Source: Anaerorhabdus sp036636695 (GTDB taxonomy: Bacteria > Bacillota_I > Bacilli_A > Erysipelotrichales > Erysipelotrichaceae). Taken from it: a stretch of 64,000 bases of DNA. Location: the NCBI RefSeq assembly GCF_036636695.1, contig NZ_JAVWNW010000003.1. One strand, 5' to 3'. The translations under genes were made by a program, and so were the position numbers. Below the pieces are notes generated by a model. That model did no database searches. It saw only the letters and a list, made by a program, of their open reading frames with translations, and was not told the DNA's origin. The first letter of the stretch is position 1. Each line of letters starts with the position of its first letter. This document shows positions 52,382 through 60,056 of this stretch, one piece after another.

Positions 52382-53737
52382 ATGGATGTTAGAAAAGAAG
52401 TAGAATCTCATTTAGATGAAATATTAATGCACTTAAAAACTCTTGTAAGTTACAATTCAGTTATGGGTGAAGCAGAAGAAGGATATCCTTTTGGACGAGT
52501 TCCAGCCGACTGTCTTAATAAAGCATTAGAAATATGTAACTCATATGGCTTTAAAACTGTTAATCTTGATAACTATGTTGGTTATGCTGAAATGGGTGAA
52601 GGAGAAGGCCTTATTGGAATTCTAGGACACTTAGATGTAGTACCAGCGGGAGAAGGATGGAAAACAGATCCATTCAATATGGAAATTATTGATGGAATTG
52701 CATATGGACGTGGAACTACTGATGATAAGGGTGCAGTAGTTGCAAGTATGATTGCGATGAAAATTGTTAAGGATTTAAATATTCCTCTAACAAAGCGCAT
52801 TCGTTTGATTATGGGTATTAACGAAGAAAACGGATCACGTTGTTTAGCACATTATGTAGAAAAAGAAGGTCATATTGATATGGGCTTTACTCCAGATGGA
52901 TGTTTCCCTGGAGTGCATGGTGAAAAAGGGATGATTCGTGCCAACTTCAAAAGCAAAAATACAAAAATTATTAATATTCAAGGCGGTGTTGCATCAAATG
53001 TAGTATGTAATAAATGCACAATACAAGTCATGAAGAACTCATTTAGCCAAAAAGTATTAGAAGATTATTTCAATGATCACAATATTACGTATGCTTTCAA
53101 TGTAATTGGCGATGTTGTAGAAATTGAAGCTAGAGGAGTGGCTGCACATGCAAGCACACCAAAATTAGGAGTAAATGCAATTAGCCATCTATTAGTAGGA
53201 CTAAAACACGCAGGATTCCAAGATGATTTTACAGACTTCTATAATGAAAAAATTGGAACAACAATCGATGGTTCATTAATGGGAACTGCATGTAAGGATG
53301 AATATGGAACACTCACATTTAATGTTGGGGTTATTAATATGACAGATGGCGTTATTGAAGGAACAATTGATATTCGCTTCCCAGTTACACTTACTGTTAA
53401 ACAAATCGTAGAAAAGATGACTCCAAATTTAGAAACAGCAGGTGGATTTGTAGAAATACTTTCGACACATGAACCACTTTACTTCCCAATAGATAGCCCG
53501 CTTGTCACAAAATTATTGAAGGCCTATCAAGAAGTTACAGGAGATATGGAATCTAAACCAATCACAATGGGTGGTGGAACTTATGCAAAAGGAATCAATA
53601 ACTGTATTGCCTTTGGATGTGAACTCTTAGGGGTTGATAATCATATTCATGATGCAAATGAGTTTGTCTCAATAGATGCGTTAGTCATGCAAACAGAAAT
53701 TTATGTGAATGCAATTATAAAATTATTAGAGAATTAG
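52382..53737 (+). CDS. pepV: Dipeptidase PepV (M20 family)
   Basis: The 451-residue Zn metallopeptidase has GHLDVVPAGEGW (His, Asp), YGRGTTDDKG (bridging Asp), GINEENGSRC (Glu pair), FTPDGCFP and a late His in GVDNHIHDANE. It hydrolyses dipeptides in the cytosol. It is separate from the M20 amidohydrolase at 7.4 kb. GGGGGACC precedes the ATG. Confidence 0.94.
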   Translation: MDVRKEVESHLDEILMHLKTLVSYNSVMGEAEEGYPFGRVPADCLNKALEICNSYGFKTVNLDNYVGYAEMGEGEGLIGILGHLDVVPAGEGWKTDPFNMEIIDGIAYGRGTTDDKGAVVASMIAMKIVKDLNIPLTKRIRLIMGINEENGSRCLAHYVEKEGHIDMGFTPDGCFPGVHGEKGMIRANFKSKNTKIINIQGGVASNVVCNKCTIQVMKNSFSQKVLEDYFNDHNITYAFNVIGDVVEIEARGVAAHASTPKLGVNAISHLLVGLKHAGFQDDFTDFYNEKIGTTIDGSLMGTACKDEYGTLTFNVGVINMTDGVIEGTIDIRFPVTLTVKQIVEKMTPNLETAGGFVEILSTHEPLYFPIDSPLVTKLLKAYQEVTGDMESKPITMGGGTYAKGINNCIAFGCELLGVDNHIHDANEFVSIDALVMQTEIYVNAIIKLLEN

Positions 53738-53760
53738 TTATCCTTAGGATAACTTTTCTT
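53736..53760 (+). terminator. Terminator after pepV
   Basis: AGTTATCC, TTA, GGATAACT followed by TTTCTTTT. Confidence 0.8.
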
Positions 53761-53791
53761 TTATAATAGAATATAGAAATGAGATGAAATT

Positions 53792-54631
53792 ATGAAAAAG
53801 ATAAAAGTTGCGATGATGTACGATTTTGATAAAACCTTATCCCCAAAGGATATGCAAGAATTTACGTTTATTCCAGGACTTGGGTATAAGAATACAAAAG
53901 ACTTTTGGGAAGAAGTAAATAAAATATCAAAAGAGAATAAGATGGATTCAATTCTAGCGTACATGTATATGATGATTAAAAAATCAAAAGAAGCAAGTAA
54001 GCCTATTCGTAAACAAGACTTTAAAGGACTTGGAAAAGGAATAGAATATTATCCTGGTGTTTTAACTTGGTTTGATCGAATAAATGCGATTGGAAAAAAA
54101 CTAAATATTGAAGTTGAACACTATATTATTTCATCAGGCTTAACAGAAGTTATAGAAGGAACCCCAATTGCAAAGAAATTTAAAAAAATATATGCATGTA
54201 AATTTTATTATGATGAAAATGGAGTAGCTACATGGCCATCTCTTGTTGTAAACTATACGACAAAAACACAGTATATTTTCCGTATCAATAAACAAATTTT
54301 GGATGAAAATGAAGATCGTGCATTAAATCAATATACTGAAGAAAAAGATCGTCCTATTCCATTTAGAAGAATGATTTATGTAGGAGATGGATTAACAGAT
54401 GTTCCATGTATGAAACTTGTAAAAGAGAATGGTGGCAAATCAATTGTGGTATATAATAAAAAGAAAAAGAACGCAAAAGATTTAGCGAAATCACTTATTC
54501 AACAAAAACGCGCTAATTATATGTCTCCATCTGATTATTCAAGTCAAAAAGAAATGGAGAAACTAGTTTCAAAAATTCTTGAGAATATTCAAAAAGAAGC
54601 AGAATTAGAAGAGTTGGAAGGTGTTCGCTAA
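53792..54631 (+). CDS. HAD-family hydrolase
   Basis: The 279-residue protein has HAD motif I YDFDKTLS (Asp11/Asp13), motif II IISSGLTE and the acidic motif YVGDGLTDVPCM. A cap-like insertion lies at about 20-85. It is likely a cytosolic phosphatase of unknown substrate. The stop and the next ATG share a base (TAATG), tying it to the HEPN-CBS protein. Confidence 0.9.
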   Translation: MKKIKVAMMYDFDKTLSPKDMQEFTFIPGLGYKNTKDFWEEVNKISKENKMDSILAYMYMMIKKSKEASKPIRKQDFKGLGKGIEYYPGVLTWFDRINAIGKKLNIEVEHYIISSGLTEVIEGTPIAKKFKKIYACKFYYDENGVATWPSLVVNYTTKTQYIFRINKQILDENEDRALNQYTEEKDRPIPFRRMIYVGDGLTDVPCMKLVKENGGKSIVVYNKKKKNAKDLAKSLIQQKRANYMSPSDYSSQKEMEKLVSKILENIQKEAELEELEGVR

Positions 54632-55329
54632 TGGATAATGCACAACGCTTTTTATCAACGTTTGCACAAATAGAAAAACAATTAAAATTAATCACTGGAA
54701 ATTCTCGTTATACAAAATTCTATTTAATGTTAGAAGAAGCAGCAAGAAGAAATAAAATAGTTTCACGCTATGAAATAGAACTACAAGAATATTCTGAATT
54801 ACGAAATGCCATAGTACATCAACGTGATGGTGAAGGGAAAGTAATTGCCCAACCAACTGATGAAACCGTTGAAACAATTGAACACATAGCAGAATTACTT
54901 TGTAACCATAATCCAGTATCGAAATTTTTCTTAAAACACGTAATTACTTGCCAACTGGAAGATAAGATATTAGATGTACAAAAAATAATGAATGATTATG
55001 ATTTTTCTAAGATGCCAGTATATGATAAGAATAATATTGTGGGTATTGTAACGATAGAAGCAATCGCGAAATGGGCATGTAATGAATTGAAAAATAAAAC
55101 AGAGTTAACACAAGTAAAAGATATTGTGGATGATGTTAATGAAAATGAAAAAATCTATTTTTTATCTAAAAATGAAAGTGCTTATGATGTAATAAAAATT
55201 TATACGGATAGTATGAAAAAAGGAAATAAAGTACTAGCTATTCTAATTACGGAGGATGGTATAAAAACTCAAAAACCTATTGGAATTGTGACACTCAAAG
55301 ATTTACCACGAATTTTAGAGTATTTTTAG
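54631..55329 (+). CDS. HEPN-like domain fused to a CBS pair
   Basis: The 232-residue protein has an all-helical N-terminal part (1-95) with ELRNAIVHQR, an Rx4H motif (Arg58, Asn59, His63) typical of HEPN ribonucleases and related domains, then two CBS repeats (about 105-232; VQKIMNDYDFSKMPVYDKNNIVGIVTIEAI and KPIGIVTLKDLPRIL). CBS pairs bind adenosine nucleotides, so ligand-controlled RNA cleavage or binding is possible; this is inference. It is coupled to the HAD gene. Confidence 0.8.
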   Translation: MDNAQRFLSTFAQIEKQLKLITGNSRYTKFYLMLEEAARRNKIVSRYEIELQEYSELRNAIVHQRDGEGKVIAQPTDETVETIEHIAELLCNHNPVSKFFLKHVITCQLEDKILDVQKIMNDYDFSKMPVYDKNNIVGIVTIEAIAKWACNELKNKTELTQVKDIVDDVNENEKIYFLSKNESAYDVIKIYTDSMKKGNKVLAILITEDGIKTQKPIGIVTLKDLPRILEYF

Positions 55330-55374
55330 AATAAATATGCTAAAATACTAAAGCGTAAAAAAGGTGGATATGAA

Positions 55375-56307
55375 ATGATTGTAAATATAGGTTTATTACT
55401 TGTGGGATTCTTAGCACTAATAAAAGGTGCAGACTACTTCGTGGATGGAGCAGCATCAATAGCATCATTATTGAAAATTCCTAGTGTTGTAGTTGGATTA
55501 ACAATAGTTGCATTTGGCACTAGTGCACCAGAAGCTGCAGTATCAATAACAGCTGCCTTGAATCATTCAAATGCGATAGCAATAAGTAATGTTATTGGAT
55601 CTAATATTTTCAACTTAATTGTTGTACTTGGAATGACGGCAATTATTACAATAGTACCAGTACCAAGAAGTATAATGAGAAAAGAATTTCCGTTTTTGAT
55701 TGCAGTATCATTTTTGATGGCATTATTTATTTTTACGGGTAATTCATTAACAAGACTTGAAGGTATTATCTTTTTAATTTTAATTATTGCTTATGTAGTA
55801 TGGTTAATTAAAGATTCATTATCAAAAAGAGCTTCAATAGAAGTTGAAAAACCAATGTTTAGTTTACCAATGAGTTTAGTATTAATTGTTATTGGAATTT
55901 TTGGAATCATTTTCGGTGGTGATCTTGTTGTAAATAATGCTAAAGCGATAGCTTTAACACTAGGATTGTCAGAAAAATTAGTAGGGCTTACAATTGTATC
56001 GATTGGAACATCACTTCCTGAACTTGTAACTTCTCTTGTTGCTGCAAAAAAAGGGAATGTAGATATTGCGGTAGGAAATGTAGTAGGTTCCAATATATTT
56101 AATATTTTATTTATTCTTGGATTAAGTGCTACAATAACACCAATTCCTGTAGAATTTGCATTAATGTTTGATTTAGTTATTATGTTAATCGCAACACTCT
56201 TATGTTTCTTTGTTGCAAAAAGGAATGGCAAGCTAGATAAAAAAGAAGGTATTATTTTTCTTCTATTATTTATTTCATATTTAACATATATCATTATTAG
56301 AAACTAG
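55375..56307 (+). CDS. Calcium/sodium antiporter (CaCA, YrbG-like)
   Basis: The 310-residue protein has ten TM helices in two halves, with the alpha repeats GTSAPEAAVSITAALNHS...VIGSNIFN and GTSLPELVTSLVAAKKGN...VVGSNIFN. Acidic residues in each (GTSxPE) coordinate Ca2+. It exchanges Ca2+ for Na+ or H+. AAGGTGG precedes the ATG. Confidence 0.94.
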   Translation: MIVNIGLLLVGFLALIKGADYFVDGAASIASLLKIPSVVVGLTIVAFGTSAPEAAVSITAALNHSNAIAISNVIGSNIFNLIVVLGMTAIITIVPVPRSIMRKEFPFLIAVSFLMALFIFTGNSLTRLEGIIFLILIIAYVVWLIKDSLSKRASIEVEKPMFSLPMSLVLIVIGIFGIIFGGDLVVNNAKAIALTLGLSEKLVGLTIVSIGTSLPELVTSLVAAKKGNVDIAVGNVVGSNIFNILFILGLSATITPIPVEFALMFDLVIMLIATLLCFFVAKRNGKLDKKEGIIFLLLFISYLTYIIIRN

Positions 56308-56315
56308 GTGAGATT

Positions 56316-56711
56316 ATGAAAGAACACGCTATACGATTAACCTATGGTCAAGATTTAAAAAAAGAAATTGAATCCTATTGCATAAGTAATAAGATTCAAT
56401 CCGCATGTATAGTTACTTGTGTTGGTTGTGTTTATGATTGCCATTTGCGATTAGCTGATGGAGTCACTAAAAAAAAGTTTGATAACCATTATGAAATTGT
56501 TTCTCTTACTGGAACCATTGCAAATGGTCAAAGTCATTTGCATATTAGTTGTAGTGATATAAATGGAGCTTGTATTGGTGGTCATTTATTGGAAGAAACC
56601 CATATCAATACAACAGCAGAACTTGTATTAATGGAACTTGAAGATTTTAATTTTTCAAGAAGTTTTGATTCTAACACTGGCTATGATGAACTAGTAATTA
56701 AGCATAAATAA
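56316..56711 (+). CDS. PPC (DUF296) domain protein
   Basis: The 131-residue protein matches the stand-alone PPC/PCC domain: AIRLTYGQDLKKEIESYC, the VGCVYDCHLRLAD strand, YEIVSLTGTIANGQSHLHISCSD with metal-type His residues and GGHLLEETHINTTAEL. In plants the domain is joined to AT-hooks; the bacterial role is unknown. GGTGAGATT precedes the ATG, eight bases after the antiporter. Confidence 0.9.
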   Translation: MKEHAIRLTYGQDLKKEIESYCISNKIQSACIVTCVGCVYDCHLRLADGVTKKKFDNHYEIVSLTGTIANGQSHLHISCSDINGACIGGHLLEETHINTTAELVLMELEDFNFSRSFDSNTGYDELVIKHK

Positions 56712-56762
56712 AATTCTGTTGCAATTTGTAATAGAATTTTTTAAAATTCAAATAATATAGAA

Positions 56763-56790
56763 TTGAAAAAATAAAATATAAGCATACAAT
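56763..56790 (+). promoter_or_regulatory. tRNA-Thr promoter
   Basis: TTGAAA (56763-56768), 16 bp, TACAAT (56785-56790), 22 bases before the tRNA. Confidence 0.6.
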
Positions 56791-56812
56791 AATAAGTGAT
56801 AAATCAATTTTT

Positions 56813-56888
56813 GCCGACTTAGCTCAGCTGGTAGAGCAATTCATTCGTAATGAATAGGTCGCAGGTTCAACTCCTGTAGTCGGCACCA
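56813..56888 (+). tRNA. tRNA-Thr (anticodon CGU)
   Basis: The 76-base gene has acceptor GCCGACT pairing with AGTCGGC, D-loop AGCTCAGCTGGTAGAGC, anticodon loop TTCGTAA (CGU) and T-loop GGTTCAACTCC, with encoded CCA at 56886-56888. It reads ACG. Accessory genes follow it. Confidence 0.96.
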
Positions 56889-56934
56889 TACAAATTGGAC
56901 GAACCTGTGTTAAATACACAGGTTTTTATGTGCT
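56886..56934 (+). repeat. Cassette repeat, copy 1 (with terminator)
   Basis: It runs from the tRNA CCA end through CGAACCTGTGT...ACACAGGTTTTT to TGCT. Copy 2 at 57997-58044 agrees at most positions, so this unit flanks the RhuM-Fic gene. Confidence 0.75.
56901..56927 (+). terminator. tRNA-Thr terminator
   Basis: AACCTGTGT, TAAAT, ACACAGGTT then TTT. Confidence 0.85.
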
Positions 56935-56996
56935 TCCTGTAATTATTTGAGGAATTTGTACTATTCCTACTAATAAATAAGTAGGAGGAAGTATGA

Positions 56997-57962
56997 ATGG
57001 AAGAAAATAGTATTACTATCTTTGAAGATGGAGAATTATTGGTAAAAGTAAAACTTGATAAATGTAATGAAACGATTTGGTTAGCAAAAAGAGATATTGC
57101 TTATTTGTTTGATTGCACAATAGATAACATAAGTTTACATTTAAAAAATATATTTGATGATAATGAGTTGGATGAAGAGTCAACTGCCGAGGTTTTCTCG
57201 GTAGTTCAAATGGAAGGGAATCGTAATGTTAAACGAAGTATTCAGTTTTATAACTTAGATGTAATTATTGCAGTTGGATATAGAGTCAACTCAAAAAAAG
57301 CTACGAAATTTAGGCAATGGGCAACAAAAGTTATCAAGGAATATACATTGAAGGGTGTAGTTTATAATGATAAACGACTAAAACAACTAGAACGCATGCG
57401 AGAAATCCAAGTAGATATGATGGAAGGTGTAAAAGGATTTGATGCCTCAGAGGTATTAAGTGTACTAAATCTCTATTCTCAAGGGCTACAATTATTAGAT
57501 GACTATGATCATCAAGTGCTTCTAGAAAAGAAGAATCAAGAAACGGAATGTATCTATCAATTATCATATGAAGAGTGCAAGGAAGTCATTGAACAATCAC
57601 CCTTTGATGCAAGAGGAGATTTGTTTGGTAAAGAAAGAGATGAATCTTTTCAATCGAGTATTAACCAAATCTATCAAAGTTATGGTGGTGTGGAACTTTA
57701 TCCAACGCTTGAAGATAAAGCAGTTAATTTACTCTACTTCATTACAAAAAACCATAGTTTTTATGATGGAAATAAGAGAATAGCTGCAACTATCTTTATT
57801 TACTTCTTAATGAAGAATAGACAATTGATTGTGAATAATAGACAAAGGATTACTAATACTACACTTGCTACATTAACTGTTTTAATCGCATCATCTAAAC
57901 CTGAAGAAAGAGACAATATATTAGCGTTTTCAAAAGAACTTATCCAGATTTCAAGGGATTAG
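56997..57962 (+). CDS. RhuM-Fic/DOC fusion protein
   Basis: The 321-residue protein has a RhuM-family N-terminal domain (ETIWLAKRDIAYLFDCTIDNISLHLKNIF, then YNLDVIIAVGYRVNSKKATKFRQWATKVIKEYTLKG) and a C-terminal Fic domain with HSFYDGNKR (His253), close to the HxFx(D/E)GN(K/R) motif. Fic proteins transfer AMP or other groups to proteins. The (S/T)xxxE(G/N) inhibitory motif is not obvious. GGAGGAA precedes the ATG. It lies alone behind tRNA-Thr, flanked by repeats, as an accessory cassette. Confidence 0.9.
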   Translation: MEENSITIFEDGELLVKVKLDKCNETIWLAKRDIAYLFDCTIDNISLHLKNIFDDNELDEESTAEVFSVVQMEGNRNVKRSIQFYNLDVIIAVGYRVNSKKATKFRQWATKVIKEYTLKGVVYNDKRLKQLERMREIQVDMMEGVKGFDASEVLSVLNLYSQGLQLLDDYDHQVLLEKKNQETECIYQLSYEECKEVIEQSPFDARGDLFGKERDESFQSSINQIYQSYGGVELYPTLEDKAVNLLYFITKNHSFYDGNKRIAATIFIYFLMKNRQLIVNNRQRITNTTLATLTVLIASSKPEERDNILAFSKELIQISRD

Positions 57963-57996
57963 TATAAATATATGACTTCAAAACCCATTGGGTGTT

Positions 57997-58044
57997 CCAT
58001 AAAAATTGAACGAACCTGTGTCTGTACACAGGTTTTTGTATGCT
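57997..58044 (+). repeat. Cassette repeat, copy 2 (with terminator)
   Basis: CCATAAAAATTGAACGAACC and the following ACACAGGTTTTTGTATGCT repeat the flank of tRNA-Thr. The hairpin AACCTGTGT-CTGT-ACACAGGTT (58013-58034) ends the RhuM-Fic unit. Confidence 0.75.
58013..58037 (+). terminator. Terminator after RhuM-Fic
   Basis: AACCTGTGT, CTGT, ACACAGGTT then TTT. Confidence 0.85.
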
Positions 58045-58056
58045 ATCATGTAGTAA

Positions 58057-58170
58057 ACTTTCTATCAAAGCTATGGAGATGTTAAACTTTATCCTGTTTT
58101 GGAAGACTCTCAAACTCTTGGATACAAACTGTACGCTGACTACGGTTGTATTTGTTTCCCTATAGAATAA
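58057..58170 (+). pseudogene. Fragment of a second RhuM-Fic copy
   Basis: From 58063 the frame reads YQSYGDVKLYPVLEDSQTL, matching YQSYGGVELYPTLEDKAVN of the intact RhuM-Fic protein, and the DNA is also clearly similar. After LEDSQTL it diverges and ends LYADYGCICFPIE at 58170. It has no start or active-site motif. It indicates that a related cassette once lay here. Confidence 0.7.
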
Positions 58171-58284
58171 AGTGAGTGGTCTGAAATTAATTATATTTTT
58201 TGTGATTATTTATTATGTTAATTTGCGTTGCTTGTAGCAACTATACAGCCGATAATATACTAAATGCGAAAGGAGATTATTAGT

Positions 58285-58794
58285 ATGTTGAATGAAAACA
58301 TTAAACACTTGAGAAAGGGAAAAGGTCTTTCGCAAGAGGAATTAGCTATAAGGCTAAATGTGGTACGTCAAACAATTTCAAAATGGGAACAAGGGTTGTC
58401 AGTTCCTGATTCAGAAATGCTATTATCCATATCTGAAGTGCTCGAAACACCTGTAAGCACTTTGCTTGGAGAAACCATTGGTGAATCACAAGTTGATGAT
58501 TTAAAAGCGATTTCCGAAAAACTGGAGACTATTAACTTGCAACTTATACAAAGGAAAATCGTGAGAAGAAAAATACTTCTTTGGGTACTTATCGCATTAT
58601 GTATGATCATAATAACAATTTTTATAGGTTTAATATTATTTAATAGTCCTTACTTAGGTTGGAATTATAGTAATCCTGAAACTGCTGTTCTAGGAGTAAC
58701 TTTTCATACATTTGAATGGCTGTTTGTCAGATTAACACCAATAATCCTTATAGGAGGAATCATTGGAATTTTCTTGATACGGAGAAAGGTATAA
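58285..58794 (+). CDS. XRE-family regulator with membrane tail
   Basis: The 169-residue protein has an HTH at 4-58 (IKHLRKGKGLSQEELAIRLNVVRQTISKWEQGLSVPDSEMLL), a helical linker and two TM helices (about 92-115 and 145-165). ATG 58285 is chosen because AAGGAG is nine bases upstream. It is similar in layout to the regulator at 29.8 kb. There is no partner gene beside it. Confidence 0.88.
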   Translation: MLNENIKHLRKGKGLSQEELAIRLNVVRQTISKWEQGLSVPDSEMLLSISEVLETPVSTLLGETIGESQVDDLKAISEKLETINLQLIQRKIVRRKILLWVLIALCMIIITIFIGLILFNSPYLGWNYSNPETAVLGVTFHTFEWLFVRLTPIILIGGIIGIFLIRRKV

Positions 58795-58906
58795 AATCGT
58801 TCTATTTTTGGAGGATAGTCTAATCTTTAATTTCCATCAATTCAGACTATCTGTTCCAGCTAATAAAATTTAATATCGCATCCGTATGTGATTTATAAAT
58901 TAAATA

Positions 58907-58932
58907 AACCTGTATCATTTTATACAGGTTTT
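58907..58932 (+). terminator. Terminator-like repeat, copy 3
   Basis: AACCTGTAT, CATTTT, ATACAGGTT then TT. It resembles the terminators after tRNA-Thr and RhuM-Fic. Confidence 0.65.
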
Positions 58933-58980
58933 AAAACACTTTATAATAGCTGAATATTATTTAGGAGTTTGATTTTTTTT

Positions 58981-58995
58981 ACTAATAAATAAGTA
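58981..58995 (+). repeat. Second copy of the pre-RhuM 15-mer
   Basis: ACTAATAAATAAGTA is identical to 56969-56983, just before the RhuM-Fic start. Each copy follows a related terminator by 50-60 bases. Confidence 0.6.
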
Positions 58996-59109
58996 AGTAG
59001 AATTTGAAGAGGGTGAGTTTTCAATTGTTGATTATTGAGCGATGAAATTGTTTGAATGTGACACAAAATCTATTGTAATATTCAAGTAGATTGCAAGAAT
59101 TATTGATTT

Positions 59110-59850
59110 TTACATTCCAGATTTGATTCCCATTTTCACTAAACACCAATTCATAGGATAAGCAGTTATAAACCCAAAACACATAGCGATTTGCATCATA
59201 AACCAAAATTCTGGAGTTTGTATTGAAAATTTTCCAAACAATACAAATATAACGATAGCCATCCAACCATACATTCCAACTTGCCAAGCGGTAAGTGAAA
59301 GAAAATCAATTTTGAGTGCTTTTAACCAAGTTTTGATTCCTTTTTCTTTTAGCATTGGAGCAATCGCCGCATATTGAAATGTTGCGCCAATAATAAGTGC
59401 GATAAAGAAATCTAGTAACCACTCGCCAAAAGTTAGTTGATTAAATAAAGTAAAAGGAATAAATGTGAATAGAACAGGGCCGATTAAATCTGCTAGAGTA
59501 CACCCTGCTCCACAATGAAGAGTATCTACGATAATTCCTTGCCAGTAACTAGAGTATTTCTTTTTTGGTTTGTCCATATCCATTTTCATTTTGCCCATAT
59601 CCATCGATTCCATAGTCATTGATTTCATATCCATCGACTTCATATTCATATCAGGCATATCCATTTTCCGATGTTTGCCAAGAGTGAAGTATGCCCATAC
59701 GCATAATGGTCCTGCCCATAGCGCATTGATAGGCCATACAAAATTCATTACCGCCATTTGTTGAGGATGACGGAGGATATCAATTGTAATAAGTAAAGCA
59801 CAAAAGATTCCTAATAAAATAAAAAATGTTGATAATAAAGTAAAGTTCAT
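59110..59850 (-). CDS. DUF4396 membrane protein with Met-rich segment
   Basis: The 246-residue protein has about six TM helices and the DUF4396 pattern (SYWQGIIVDTLHCGAGCTLADLIGP). Between TM2 and TM3 is a Met/Asp stretch (about 62-92: MDMPDMNMKSMDMKSMTM...), which resembles Cu(I)-binding Met motifs in copper-handling proteins. A copper role is inference. AAGGGAGACC precedes the ATG. It is convergent with the preceding gene. Confidence 0.85.
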   Translation of the reverse strand: MNFTLLSTFFILLGIFCALLITIDILRHPQQMAVMNFVWPINALWAGPLCVWAYFTLGKHRKMDMPDMNMKSMDMKSMTMESMDMGKMKMDMDKPKKKYSSYWQGIIVDTLHCGAGCTLADLIGPVLFTFIPFTLFNQLTFGEWLLDFFIALIIGATFQYAAIAPMLKEKGIKTWLKALKIDFLSLTAWQVGMYGWMAIVIFVLFGKFSIQTPEFWFMMQIAMCFGFITAYPMNWCLVKMGIKSGM

Positions 59851-59986
59851 AATTGGTCTCCCTTAATTTTAGTAAGAAGATCCATAAACAATCAATATGT
59901 TTATTTATAATAGGTTGGTTGTTCAATATAGATCTAAGGTCATTATAAGATACAAATTTATAAGAGTGATGAAATACACATTATTA

Positions 59987-60016
59987 AAAATGAAAGGAAC
60001 ATTTTCCTTTCATTTT
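59987..60016. terminator. Bidirectional terminator
   Basis: AAAATGAAAGGAA and TTCCTTTCATTTT with a CATT loop, 40 bases past the stop of the large c-di-GMP protein. Confidence 0.8.
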
Positions 60017-60056
60017 ATTAGCAAGCCTGGTAGTAAGATAGAAAACCAAAAATGAC

